Shown: in pieces, positions 1 through 7,692 of the stretch
Numbering within the stretch: the first letter of the stretch is position 1
Layout of the letters: the number at the start of each line of letters is the position of its first letter
Source: a virus
DNA length: 25,548 bases
IMG/VR virus record: IMGVR_UViG_3300007519_000072
Location: 1-25,548 of that record
Reading direction: 5' to 3' (one strand)
The notes under the pieces: model-generated
What the model was told of the DNA's origin: nothing
Database searches by the model: none
Seen by the model: the letters and a program-made list of their open reading frames with translations, nothing else
Translations under genes and position numbers: made by a program

Positions 1-1718
1 CTGCGCTACGCACCTACAGTACAACACTAGACAATATTCAAGGCTTAGATCCAGAAGGCTATGAAGCATTCAAACAGGTGATTGCAAATTCAGAGCTGTC
101 GGCAATCCCAAAGTTATTACAGGCGGCACAAGAAATTGCAGCCCTATCCGAGTCAACTAAGAATGCTCAAGAACTTGGCACTGTGCTGTCGGCGTATCTT
201 GACCGCATCTACGTGATTGACGAATCAGCTTCCGTCACCCTCGATGAGGCAGCCGAGTTGTTCTCTGGGGTTAAAGCCAGAACGACACTCAGCGTGACCG
301 AGCAAGAGGTTGATGACTTTGTAGAAAGCAACGCAAGGTTAGGGGATGTATACGGACAAGACCGTGACGCAGCCCGAAACGCTTTGCTATTCCAACGAGC
401 AGCAGAAGCCACCCTCCAACGGGAGGCAGATGCTGTAGGGTTAGAGCAACAAGGCGATGACAGGTTTGTTGTGGCTGATGCGGCGGCTAGGGAAGATTCA
501 GATCCAGCCAACACGGTAGGATTAACAGGTGACATCGCGTACAAGCGTGGCAGAAATTCAAATGCTGCGGTGGCTATTGATGTACAGGGGCACATCGAAT
601 CGATTATTAATAAGTGGAAGAACAAGCCTAATGTGCAGGTCTTCTATAACGTAGATCAGATTCAAGACCCGGAACTCAAACGTCAGTTGTCAGCCCGTGT
701 AGACGGCGGCTCCTTTAAGGGTGCCATTGATACAGAGACTGGTGCGGTGTATATATTTTCACAGCACATAGAAAGCCTAGAGGATGCTGAGTTTGTCTTG
801 TTCCATGAACTTTATGGGCACTATGGTTTACGTCGGTTCTTAGGTGACAAGTTAAATCCTTTCTTGGAGAACCAGTACAAGTTTAATAAGGCAGTCAAGG
901 CTGAGGCTAATAGGCAATTCAATGAGGCTTTAAACTCTGGCGCACCTATGTCGCGCATCGAGTCTATTGAAGAAGCTATCTCTGACATGGGTGCTAAAGA
1001 TAACACCAATCTATTCCGCCAGTTAATGGGTCAGCTAGTGAACTGGTTGCGTAAGAACAACATGCCAACAGTAGCCGATTGGATTGACTCGTCAGGCGTA
1101 TCAGAGCTTGCGTTTGTATTGTCTGCTGCACGCAAGGCTGCTCGCAATGGCAGTACACCTCCCTTAACTGGAGCCCCAAGTGGGGTACTGTATTCACGCA
1201 ACCAAGGACCAGCTGAGATATACGCTATGCGTGGGGATAACCTCACTGGCTACGCTCGCCTTAACCCTGCCTTGAATGTCTGGACTGTGTTCACTATCAC
1301 AGACGTGGCAACTGGAGACTACGGTGCGGTAACGGTTGAGAAGCTAGAGGACGTCACTCGTATCCTTAGTAAGGTTGGCACGCTCAGAAAGTCCAAGTCC
1401 AGAGCTAATATGGCAGCAGCTAGCCCGGGTACCTTGCAACAGATACCAGTAGAAATTGATTTGAGTGATACGAAGAACTTAATGCGTAACGCCCAGATTA
1501 AATTGCAGAACCAATACCTGCCAATCTTTGAGGTTGCTCAGAAGATGTCTGACATGGGTTTAGAGAACACCGTGATTGACGACCTCGTTAAGTACGACGC
1601 GAGGCTTGGTGAGAGAGTGAAGCACTTTGAGCGTAGCTTGTTAAGCCTTTATATAAACTCCTTAAGACCATATCGAAGAAAGGCGGTACGCTCGATGATG
1701 TTGAGCGCTATATATTAG
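1..1718 (+). CDS. Large polyvalent virion protein, N-terminal piece (5' end outside window, 3' end broken by frameshift)
   Basis: The reading frame (codons starting at base 3) is open from the window edge, so the gene starts upstream; the GTG at 78 is internal. Giant polyvalent proteins of podovirus-like phages are thought to enter the cell with the DNA and carry several enzymatic domains. The visible part has acidic/helical sequence, then a HELYGH motif near base 804, the zinc-ligand pattern (HExxGH) of the zincin-like metallopeptidase domain described in polyvalent proteins. A Ser/Gly-rich linker with the sequence LYSRNQGP follows near base 1186. The frame runs sensibly to about 'VKHFERS' (base 1637) and then turns into unrelated residues ending at TAG 1718. 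The expected continuation lies in the -1 frame (next entry). Protein class fairly sure; the exact role of the peptidase-like domain is inferred. Confidence 0.8.
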   Translation, partial: ALRTYSTTLDNIQGLDPEGYEAFKQVIANSELSAIPKLLQAAQEIAALSESTKNAQELGTVLSAYLDRIYVIDESASVTLDEAAELFSGVKARTTLSVTEQEVDDFVESNARLGDVYGQDRDAARNALLFQRAAEATLQREADAVGLEQQGDDRFVVADAAAREDSDPANTVGLTGDIAYKRGRNSNAAVAIDVQGHIESIINKWKNKPNVQVFYNVDQIQDPELKRQLSARVDGGSFKGAIDTETGAVYIFSQHIESLEDAEFVLFHELYGHYGLRRFLGDKLNPFLENQYKFNKAVKAEANRQFNEALNSGAPMSRIESIEEAISDMGAKDNTNLFRQLMGQLVNWLRKNNMPTVADWIDSSGVSELAFVLSAARKAARNGSTPPLTGAPSGVLYSRNQGPAEIYAMRGDNLTGYARLNPALNVWTVFTITDVATGDYGAVTVEKLEDVTRILSKVGTLRKSKSRANMAAASPGTLQQIPVEIDLSDTKNLMRNAQIKLQNQYLPIFEVAQKMSDMGLENTVIDDLVKYDARLGERVKHFERSLLSLYINSLRPYRRKAVRSMMLSAIY

Positions 1719-4480
1719 CTAAGCATGCACCTGAGCGTAACGCTGCGATCCAATCCATCAACCCGTCTAACACGCAGGGTTCGGGCATGGCGACTGGCGT
1801 TGCTAAGAATTTAATTAGCAGTATGGATAGCGGTCGCTGGTCTGAATACTCTACTGAGCTAGAACAGATTCGTTCTATCTTTGACGCTATGAGTGTGGAT
1901 AAAACAAACTACATGTTAAGCAGCGGCCTGATAAACCAGATGGCATTCAAAGGGGTCTCACAGTACAAGCATTATGTGAACCTATCTGGCAATCTGAACG
2001 AAGCCGAGAAAGCCATGCTGGGGGCGCGTAGATTCTCATCTAGTGGCAGCGGCATGTCCCGTGCTACTGGTCGCGGCACAGAGGCTGTAGACGTCTTACA
2101 GAACACTTTAAACTCTTACCTCACCACAATCATACGTGGCGAGCAGAATAAAGTTAAGACCTCTATCTACGATATGCTGAATCGGCATAGTGACCCATCG
2201 TTTGTTCGTATCAATCCAATCAGTGAGCGCAAGCAAATCAACTTTGATAAATTGAGTCTTGATAAAAAGATTCTCAATCTACTGGGCGACCAACAGACCA
2301 AGCAAAGCGGGGAGCAATACCTCAATGACCTACGTTCTAAAGTGCAGACTAACGAACTCACAGCAGACCAAGCTGTCAGCGAGTTAAGACAGCGGGTCAA
2401 TCAGTTGGAGCGCATGAGAGAGATCGAGCCTTCTGAAGCTAACGCTATTATCCGCCGCATAGATGCCACGGTTATCGAGTCAGCTCGCCTGTCACCTGAT
2501 GGCTATGTCAGTATGGCTGAAGATAGTGGTGCATGGAGAGACCCAAACAATATGGTTGCTCGCATTGATGGCAACCCAATGATTATGGAATTCCAAACGC
2601 GTGGGCAAGAGTTCGTGCAATCTCTAACTGGTATGCAGATTCAGCCAGCTGGTGGGTTCGTAAACGCTATCGGCGGATGGAACAGGTTCTTTAGTCAGAT
2701 GGTGACAACATGGAATCCAGCTTGGTTGCCAATCAACTTTGTTCGTGATGCTCAATCGGCCTTCTCTAATGCAGCAGCAGATCCAGAGGTCGGTGTTGAA
2801 CTGGCTAAGAAGATGGCAAAGGAGTTCATGCCAGCGCTTAGTGCGGCTTTCAAGTACACAGTATCAGAGCAGGCCACCGATAAGGATGGTATATGGGGTG
2901 CGTACCTGAAGGCTCGTGCCAAGAAGAACCCATTAGATCCTAAGTACCGTGCCCTCATTGATGAGTTCTACGCATCTGGTGCAGCCGTATTCTTTCTTGA
3001 CCGCAAGGGTACAGAGGCTACGTTTGAGAAGTTAAACCGCAAGATGAATGGGGCAAAGGGTGCCTTAGAACATACTCAAGATTGGCTAGAAGGTGTTGGC
3101 GACTTCATGGACTTGATGGCAACCCCATCAGAACTGGCACCACGCTTGGCAATCTACAAGGTCTTACGTGAGAACGGCAAGTCAATTGAGTTCGCATCAC
3201 GTTATGCCAAAGAGATCACGGTCAACTTCAACATGAAGGGCGCGTCAAAAGAATTCAGAAGCCTATACGTTTTTGCGAACCCTGCCATTCAAGGTACGTT
3301 CCGTCAGTTCAAAGACTACAGCCGTGGCTCTGAGGGGGCGAGTAAGTACTTGCCTTCCAATCGATTTGCTGCGGTTGCTGGCTCATGGATTATGCTTGGT
3401 ATGGTAACAAACTTGATTGCTCGTGCCATAGGTGGCGACGATGAAGAAAGACCCGGTGTTGATAAGCTCAGTACTATCCCTGACTTTAAGCGCAACACTA
3501 GCCTAATCATTGCTCCTGGAATCTTGGGTGGCTCCTTGCCTGTAGCTTATGGCTGGAACGTCTTCTCAGCAGCTGGCACCTACATGATGGATGTTATGAA
3601 CGGCAAGATGAAGCCAGAGGTTGCAGCGTCTAAAATACTAGGCTCAGCTTTTGATTCCTTCGCCCCGATAGGCTCTGGCGCTACATCCGAAAGTCTTGGT
3701 GGGTTTATCCTCAAAGCCGCACTGCCATCTCCTGTGGTTCCGGTACTAGAAATTGCAATGAATGAGAATAGATTTGGCGCACCTATATTTAAATCCGCCA
3801 GCCCGTTCTCTAATGTGCAAGAGTCGGATGCATACCTACACTTTAACAATGTTAGCCCTATTTCTAAGGCTGCTATGCAGGGTATAGCGCGTCTAACTTC
3901 TGACGGCAACCCTAAGTACACCCCGGGCTTAATTGATGTCAACCCGGCGGTTATAGACTACATGATTTCATCTTACTTGCCGGGTCTATTTAATGAGGCT
4001 TACAAGTTTGCTGGGTTGTCAGCCAATCTTGCAGCTGGTCGTGATGTCAAAGACTTGCCCGTTCCAATCTTCGGTAGGTTTGAGGCTAAGACTCCGGAGG
4101 GTTTTGATACAGGTGCGTCAAGAAGGTTGGCTCAGGCTGTTGACACTAAGTACAAAGAGTTGACGGACTATGGCAACACTACTGAAGCTCGCCGTGCACA
4201 GATACTAAAGCAGCACCCTATGATTGGTAACGTCAAGGCCATGATCGGCGCCACTGACAGTAAGCTTCGTGCAATCAATATCAACCTTAAAGCTATCGAG
4301 AACAATAGCAGAATATCTGAGGCTGAGAAAGTTAAAACGCGTAACAATATGGAGGTATTAAAGAAGAAGTACCGGGCTCAACTCGTAGATGCCGCTGTAA
4401 AGTCTGGCTTCAGAGATGAGATTGTAGATAACAACGCCCCCGGTATTCTTGGCAAGGTAGCAAATAGACTTAGAGATTGA
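1637..4480 (+). CDS. Large polyvalent virion protein, C-terminal piece (LPD38/PLxRFG-type)
   Basis: Continuation of the preceding gene in another frame. The first ATG is at 1787, but the frame is open from 1637 (TAG at 1634-1636). The stretch before the ATG reads like the family: LVKPLYKLLKT, then a conserved-looking YILAKHAPERN, then GSGMATGVAKN. The ATG is therefore not a real start and the two pieces were one protein. Beyond it the sequence matches the typical C-terminal half of phage polyvalent proteins: helical segments, 'NPAIQGTFRQFKDYSRG', a glycine-rich hydrophobic stretch near base 3380-3440, and 'PVPIFGRFEAKTPEG' near 4055-4100, close to the P-(L/I)-x-R-F pattern. A coiled, Lys/Arg-rich C-terminus ends at TGA 4480. 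It converges with a minus-strand gene, overlapping it by 11 bases. Family call likely; activity unknown. Confidence 0.8.
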   Translation, partial: LVKPLYKLLKTISKKGGTLDDVERYILAKHAPERNAAIQSINPSNTQGSGMATGVAKNLISSMDSGRWSEYSTELEQIRSIFDAMSVDKTNYMLSSGLINQMAFKGVSQYKHYVNLSGNLNEAEKAMLGARRFSSSGSGMSRATGRGTEAVDVLQNTLNSYLTTIIRGEQNKVKTSIYDMLNRHSDPSFVRINPISERKQINFDKLSLDKKILNLLGDQQTKQSGEQYLNDLRSKVQTNELTADQAVSELRQRVNQLERMREIEPSEANAIIRRIDATVIESARLSPDGYVSMAEDSGAWRDPNNMVARIDGNPMIMEFQTRGQEFVQSLTGMQIQPAGGFVNAIGGWNRFFSQMVTTWNPAWLPINFVRDAQSAFSNAAADPEVGVELAKKMAKEFMPALSAAFKYTVSEQATDKDGIWGAYLKARAKKNPLDPKYRALIDEFYASGAAVFFLDRKGTEATFEKLNRKMNGAKGALEHTQDWLEGVGDFMDLMATPSELAPRLAIYKVLRENGKSIEFASRYAKEITVNFNMKGASKEFRSLYVFANPAIQGTFRQFKDYSRGSEGASKYLPSNRFAAVAGSWIMLGMVTNLIARAIGGDDEERPGVDKLSTIPDFKRNTSLIIAPGILGGSLPVAYGWNVFSAAGTYMMDVMNGKMKPEVAASKILGSAFDSFAPIGSGATSESLGGFILKAALPSPVVPVLEIAMNENRFGAPIFKSASPFSNVQESDAYLHFNNVSPISKAAMQGIARLTSDGNPKYTPGLIDVNPAVIDYMISSYLPGLFNEAYKFAGLSANLAAGRDVKDLPVPIFGRFEAKTPEGFDTGASRRLAQAVDTKYKELTDYGNTTEARRAQILKQHPMIGNVKAMIGATDSKLRAININLKAIENNSRISEAEKVKTRNNMEVLKKKYRAQLVDAAVKSGFRDEIVDNNAPGILGKVANRLRD

Positions 4481-4835
4481 CGATTAGCCTAAGCCGTTTG
4501 ATTAGATCTACAAACGGCTTAGCTTTAACCCTAGCTACGCCATGTAACTTATGACCGCTTTCGACTAAGGCATCAGCTGCATCGGTAAGCCTCTCGGCAT
4601 CCATCTGTATCAGCAATTTGCGTATAGCCTCAAGATGCGCTTGCTGTGCAGACACTCGACTCTCGACTGCAATATAGTATGCAGTCATACCAGTCAATGA
4701 AACGTATGCTCTACGCAACGAATCAACATCCATCTTATCCACGGTATCGGACGCTTCAAGCTCAGCTACACCAGCTATCTCTGTTGCCTCTTGATGCACC
4801 CAGTCTTTACCCATATAAGTACCATCTACTTTCAT
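4470..4835 (-). CDS. Hypothetical helical protein, 121 aa
   Basis: Not recognised. A soluble, mostly alpha-helical protein: an acidic N-terminal third, a central segment with 'SLTGMTAYYIAVESRVSAQQAHLEAI', then a basic C-terminus (VKAKPFVDLIKRLRL). No membrane segment or cysteine motif. The ATG has an AAGGAG site inside the end of the upstream metallopeptidase gene (start 3 bases after that gene's stop), so translation is probably coupled. It is the last gene of the leftward early operon; its 3' end overlaps both the convergent virion gene and the hairpin at 4489-4522. Confidence 0.7.
   Translation of the reverse strand: MKVDGTYMGKDWVHQEATEIAGVAELEASDTVDKMDVDSLRRAYVSLTGMTAYYIAVESRVSAQQAHLEAIRKLLIQMDAERLTDAADALVESGHKLHGVARVKAKPFVDLIKRLRLIVNL
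4489..4522 (+). terminator. Perfect 12-bp hairpin at end of polyvalent protein gene
   Basis: CTAAGCCGTTTG and its exact reverse complement CAAACGGCTTAG flank a 10-base loop, starting 8 bases after the TGA of the polyvalent protein gene and followed by a short CTTT. It probably ends rightward late transcription. The T-tract is weak, so efficiency is uncertain. The hairpin also encodes the last residues of the convergent minus-strand gene. Confidence 0.6.
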
Positions 4836-4838
4836 TTC

Positions 4839-5225
4839 CTACTCCTTAAACTTTTGTTCAACATAAGACTCCATTAGTCTTTGTGTAATAATTTGAATGC
4901 TATACGCTTCGTGCTCTGACCCCGGCTTATCCTCGCCATAGTAATCAACATAGAACTGCCAGACATGCACCGCTTCATGAACAATCAGGCATGCGATTTC
5001 GATGGGGTTTAAAGTATGACCAGCGTCGACGCAGACCACGATACTCAAATGATTGTCCGGTGACTGTAGCTGATGTGTCGTAGCATCACACCCACCTTGC
5101 AGCCACACAGTGCTTTGACCCACACCTATCGCACTCATGAACCTTTGGTACCGTTCATCGTCCGTGCAAAGTGCAAGCTTAAGCGGCAGCAAACCCAAAT
5201 CTAGTTTCATCCAACTTGATTTCAT
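4839..5225 (-). CDS. HExxH zinc metallopeptidase-like protein
   Basis: A 128-aa protein with HEAVH at residues 83-87, the zinc-binding and catalytic signature of zincin peptidases, preceded by a hydrophobic strand (EIACLIV). It is followed by WQFYVDYYGED and SEHEAYSIQ, where Glu106 is a candidate third ligand. The length fits minimal phage metallopeptidase-like proteins rather than secreted proteases; there is no signal peptide, so it likely acts in the cytoplasm. The start has a strong AAGGAGAG site, and a promoter-like sequence lies at 5265-5294. A decayed partial copy of its C-terminus lies upstream at 5633-5764. Substrate unknown; motif certain, activity inferred. Confidence 0.75.
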   Translation of the reverse strand: MKSSWMKLDLGLLPLKLALCTDDERYQRFMSAIGVGQSTVWLQGGCDATTHQLQSPDNHLSIVVCVDAGHTLNPIEIACLIVHEAVHVWQFYVDYYGEDKPGSEHEAYSIQIITQRLMESYVEQKFKE

Positions 5226-5264
5226 TCCATTCTCTCCTTAAGTACTGATCTATATATATTCTCT

Positions 5265-5294
5265 ATGATACCTAGAGCCACGTAATATAGTCAA
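5265..5294 (-). promoter_or_regulatory. Putative sigma70 promoter for metallopeptidase gene
   Basis: Read on the minus strand: TTGACT, 18-base spacer, TATCAT. It lies about 40 bases upstream of the ATG at 5225 in an AT-rich gap, and would start transcription near 5258. It gives the last two genes of the operon a possible independent promoter. Confidence 0.45.
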
Positions 5295-5329
5295 TCATTG
5301 TGTTATATTTTTTCTTGCACTGTTGTTTC

Positions 5330-5545
5330 TCAGGTGACTGGAAATATACTAGCCCAGTTACCGACAACCCAATCGCTAATACAATCTTGATCGGTGTAGT
5401 TCTTATCCACGTAATCCCTTCCGAATTTATGGCACATCTTTTCGTACCAGTACTTGTGCCATATATGCAAGATAGAAGCCTCTGATAATACCTCGACTAC
5501 CGTTTCCCCATCTTGGTCTGGGTAGACAATCCGATAATGCTTCAT
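5330..5545 (-). CDS. Small hypothetical phage protein, 71 aa
   Basis: Not recognised. Aromatic-rich (five Trp, six Tyr) with 'VVEVLSEASILHIWHKYWYEKM' and a C-terminal 'CISDWVVGNWASIFPV'; similar short proteins are common in phage early regions. It has a GGAGAG ribosome binding site 6 bases before the ATG. No membrane segment is obvious. Function unknown. Confidence 0.65.
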   Translation of the reverse strand: MKHYRIVYPDQDGETVVEVLSEASILHIWHKYWYEKMCHKFGRDYVDKNYTDQDCISDWVVGNWASIFPVT

Positions 5546-5632
5546 AAGAATCTCTCCATAAATCGTATACCCGTTGGGTACATATCACGACAACGTGTAC
5601 CATTTCTTACGTTTCGTGTACATGTTATGTGT

Positions 5633-5764
5633 TTAAATCCTTGGGGTTTGTGGCAACCTTTCTACATATAACTCCATTAGTGTTTGTGATATACGTTGCA
5701 TAGCTTAAGCTTCTTGCTCAGCGGCCGGGCTTTCCTCGCCGTGTATCTCACGTTGGTATTTCAT
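5633..5764 (-). pseudogene. Decayed partial copy of the metallopeptidase C-terminus
   Basis: A strong ribosome binding site (AACAGGAGAG) precedes ATG 5764, giving only 19 residues (MKYQREIHGEESPAAEQEA) before TAA at 5705-5707. The same frame continues as AMQRISQTLMELYVER and ends at TAA 5633-5635. Aligned to residues 93-123 of the intact HExxH gene, it matches closely: HGEESPAAEQEA against YGEDKPGSEHEA, a stop codon where that gene has Tyr108, then QRISQTLMELYVER against QIITQRLMESYVEQ. The zinc-binding half is missing. This is best read as the remnant of a tandem duplication. A 19-aa peptide may still be made. Confidence 0.6.
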
Positions 5765-5776
5765 TTTGCTCTCCTG

Positions 5777-5884
5777 TTAATAACAACTAGTGCCATGCAA
5801 TGTAATGATTGCTGTTAGGCTAACCACCCATGCCACCACTATAATCAGTAGCGTGACACAGGCTAAGGCGATTACGTGTTGCAC
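5777..5884 (-). CDS. Putative 35-aa membrane peptide
   Basis: GTG start at 5884 with AAAGG seven bases upstream, overlapping the end of the upstream gene by 13 bases. The product is almost wholly hydrophobic: VIALACVTLLIIVVAWVV followed by SLTAIITLHG, one long or two short membrane segments. It lacks a clear zinc, signal-cleavage or toxin motif. The ribosome binding site, operon overlap and hydrophobicity argue it is real; the short length and GTG start limit confidence. Function unknown. Confidence 0.5.
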   Translation of the reverse strand: MQHVIALACVTLLIIVVAWVVSLTAIITLHGTSCY

Positions 5885-6096
5885 TCAATGCCTTTGGTTG
5901 TCTCTTGGTTTGTTGGCTCAGTATGCGGGGATGATGAAGTCAGTTTCTTTTTGTTCTCATTGCTAAGATACTGAGCAACCGTACGACGATTAGCACACCC
6001 TACACACACCCATCGTTTAATCTTTGCTCCGGTCCATTTGCCTGACTCTTCCCGCCTCATGCCCTGACAACTGGTGCAATATTTAAACCCATCCAT
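5872..6096 (-). CDS. Small zinc-ribbon-like protein, 74 aa
   Basis: Cys7, Cys10, Cys31 and Cys34 form two CxxC pairs (CTSC and CVGC), a four-cysteine zinc knuckle/ribbon. A basic linker (KIKRWV) lies between them and a polar, Ser/Thr-rich disordered tail follows. Such proteins often bind nucleic acid, but nothing specific identifies the partner. GAAGGAG precedes the ATG; the start is 2 bases after the stop of the MazG-like gene, so they are co-translated. Confidence 0.7.
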   Translation of the reverse strand: MDGFKYCTSCQGMRREESGKWTGAKIKRWVCVGCANRRTVAQYLSNENKKKLTSSSPHTEPTNQETTKGIECNT

Positions 6097-6098
6097 GA

Positions 6099-6434
6099 CT
6101 ACTCCTTCTTATCCAGACGTTGGCTGGCATGGTGATCGGAATATTTATCCGGGTAACGTGCCGACAACTTGCGGATATTTAACTCGGCAACCTCTGCCAT
6201 ACTGACGTTTAATACAGTACAAGCGTAAGCGCAATACCAAAGCAAATCACCTATCTCTTCGAGCACGTTGTTGACATCAAGGTCTTGGTTGTAAACCGTA
6301 TGCTTCTTAATAGCATCGGCAAACTCACCCGCCTCTCCCGAAAGCCCAAGCGCTGCATGCAACATGTCAGACTGAAAGCTCTTGCGTGAAGCAGTGCGTG
6401 ACGCTAGGGTTTGGTAGCCATCAAATTCATTCAT
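6099..6434 (-). CDS. MazG-like nucleotide pyrophosphohydrolase
   Basis: All-alpha NTP-PPase of 111 aa. It shows the ExxE motif in 'GLSGEAGEFADAIKK' (residues 30-44) and EEIGD at 59-63, then LWYCAY, the ExxE...ExxD metal-binding arrangement of the MazG family. The enzyme hydrolyses (d)NTPs to monophosphate and pyrophosphate, using Mg2+. The phage role may be cleaning the nucleotide pool or lowering ppGpp signalling; the substrate cannot be read from sequence. A GAGGAG site precedes the ATG. It is the second pyrophosphohydrolase of this operon (see 7261-7689). Confidence 0.9.
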   Translation of the reverse strand: MNEFDGYQTLASRTASRKSFQSDMLHAALGLSGEAGEFADAIKKHTVYNQDLDVNNVLEEIGDLLWYCAYACTVLNVSMAEVAELNIRKLSARYPDKYSDHHASQRLDKKE

Positions 6435-6454
6435 AGTCTTTACTCCTCATTGTG

Positions 6455-6691
6455 TTAAGTCTTAAACCACTTAGGTCGTTGTACTGTGCCATTCAATACA
6501 ACCTCGACATACTTGGCACTCTCTCTCGCTGCGTTATCTCCAATGCTCTTACGCCACTCCTGATACAAGGCGAGGCGCTTCTTCTTATTGCGGGCAAACT
6601 TAAGCGCAGCAAAGAACCTCTCCTCAAATCTATCTCTTGTTATGCGTATCTGATCCTGAAGCACAGCCGTCTCTTCAGCTGTATAACCCAT
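6455..6691 (-). CDS. Hypothetical basic helical protein, 78 aa
   Basis: Not recognised. Predicted two-helix, Arg/Lys-rich protein (QIRITRDRFEERFFAALKF, ARNKKKRLALYQEW). Its ATG shares one base with the stop of the upstream gene (TAATG), implying translational coupling. Charge suggests nucleic-acid or protein binding, but no motif supports a function. Confidence 0.65.
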   Translation of the reverse strand: MGYTAEETAVLQDQIRITRDRFEERFFAALKFARNKKKRLALYQEWRKSIGDNAARESAKYVEVVLNGTVQRPKWFKT

Positions 6692-7005
6692 TACGATTTA
6701 ACTTCAGCGTCAATCAACTTGCCATCCTTATCAAAGATTAAAATCAAGTTTTCTTCATCGCCGTCTTGAGCCAAGGCAATGCCTAGAGTCCGTGTATTGA
6801 GATGCTCAACCAAGAGGCAGGCGTATGACTTATCATCTGGCTTCTCTTCTTTGACACGGTATAACGTATCGTCATCAAACTCATGGTTCTTTTTTATATC
6901 TACCCAACGTTCAAACTCTGTATCAAACTCTTGTATCTGCTTGCCTTCTAGCTGGGCCATTACAATTTTAATAAACTCTGGCACCGTCATTGATTTCTTA
7001 GGCAT
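6691..7005 (-). CDS. Hypothetical acidic protein, 104 aa
   Basis: Not recognised. Acidic, soluble, with a helical N-terminus (VPEFIKIVMAQLEGKQI) and a beta-rich C-terminus ending in 'NLILIFDKDGKLIDAEVKS'. It has a strong AAGGAGAG site 5 bases before the ATG, one of the sites perfectly complementary to the small RNA at 14763-14824. Coupled to the downstream gene by a one-base overlap. Confidence 0.7.
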   Translation of the reverse strand: MPKKSMTVPEFIKIVMAQLEGKQIQEFDTEFERWVDIKKNHEFDDDTLYRVKEEKPDDKSYACLLVEHLNTRTLGIALAQDGDEENLILIFDKDGKLIDAEVKS

Positions 7006-7016
7006 ACATCTCTCCT

Positions 7017-7109
7017 TTAATCGTCAGCCACATCAGCCAACTTGCAAACCAAATCATTCACCATGAATAACTTTGGTTGAGTAACCTCTACTATGGTAAG
7101 TACTGCCAT
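7017..7109 (-). CDS. Possible 30-aa peptide overlapping the small membrane gene
   Basis: ATG at 7109 lies inside the end of the 7091-7261 gene and gives MAVLTIVEVTQPKLF..., ending TAA at 7017, just before the ribosome binding site of the next gene. There is no Shine-Dalgarno sequence before it; only translational coupling could express it. It fills an otherwise empty gap. Weakly supported. Confidence 0.25.
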   Translation of the reverse strand: MAVLTIVEVTQPKLFMVNDLVCKLADVADD

Positions 7110-7261
7110 GTAAAGATAAGTAATGATACAAGCATGAACACAACAGCCACAAGTAGGGATACCCCTATAGTGATGAAATACCACGCTCTGTTTTCACCCA
7201 TCTCCATAAAATGAAACATACCCCCTGCGACCAACGTAAGTATTACTCCTACAGTAAACAT
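7091..7261 (-). CDS. Small two-helix membrane protein, 56 aa
   Basis: ATG at 7261 overlaps the stop of the upstream gene (TGATG) with AAGGA eight bases before. An earlier in-frame ATG at 7270 is too close to that site. The protein has two hydrophobic helices, FTVGVILTLVAGGMFHF and YFITIGVSLLVAVVFMLVSL, joined by a short polar loop (MEMGENRAW), and ends IFTWQYLP. It looks like an inner-membrane hairpin protein. Holin-like size and topology fit, but the position in an early operon argues against lysis; superinfection exclusion is an equally open guess. Function unknown. Confidence 0.65.
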   Translation of the reverse strand: MFTVGVILTLVAGGMFHFMEMGENRAWYFITIGVSLLVAVVFMLVSLLIFTWQYLP

Positions 7262-7689
7262 CACAGCCATCCTTTAGGGCGGTCATCACCCTCTGGATAC
7301 TTGTCTGCATACAGCGTAAGCATTCTTAGGTTGCACATGGCATGCGCTATGTGAGGCAAGCCTGAATCTGGGTCACAGTCTTCACCTGCTTGCCAAGCCC
7401 CTAGATGACGCAATGCTGAAGCCAAGACAGCACTCCAAGGCATGCCCTTCATCCAGTTAAACCGCTTGTACTTCTGCTCCCCATACTGCCAGACCATAGC
7501 CTCTTGCTCTAATGTCTTAAGTGGGATCAGGCTGAAGTCTACCTTGCCATGGTTATACCGTGCCCCCGTACCAAGTTGATCGCTGTTGATGTCGCCTATG
7601 CCTTTGTCATCGTCAACCTTTGGCAACAAGTGGTCTGGCAACCGGACAGGTATATGCCCGTTAATCATATTGTCGTATATCACATTCAC
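7261..7689 (-). CDS. dATP/dGTP diphosphohydrolase-like (MazZ/DUF5664-type)
   Basis: A 142-aa protein matching the phage family named from MazZ of 2-aminoadenine (Z) phages: GARYNHGKVDFSLIPLKTL, EAMVWQYGEQKY, NWMKGMPWSAVLASALRH, DSGLPHIAHAMCNL. Such enzymes are all-alpha MazG relatives; MazZ turns dGTP into dGMP and dATP into dAMP. Start is GTG at 7689 or the in-frame GTG at 7683, which sits better behind AGGGAG. In Z phages the enzyme feeds PurZ, but many phages carry this domain without Z DNA, and no PurZ, DatZ or DpoZ is in the window. Family fairly sure; base modification only a possibility. Confidence 0.75.
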   Translation of the reverse strand: MNVIYDNMINGHIPVRLPDHLLPKVDDDKGIGDINSDQLGTGARYNHGKVDFSLIPLKTLEQEAMVWQYGEQKYKRFNWMKGMPWSAVLASALRHLGAWQAGEDCDPDSGLPHIAHAMCNLRMLTLYADKYPEGDDRPKGWL

Positions 7690-7692
7690 TCC

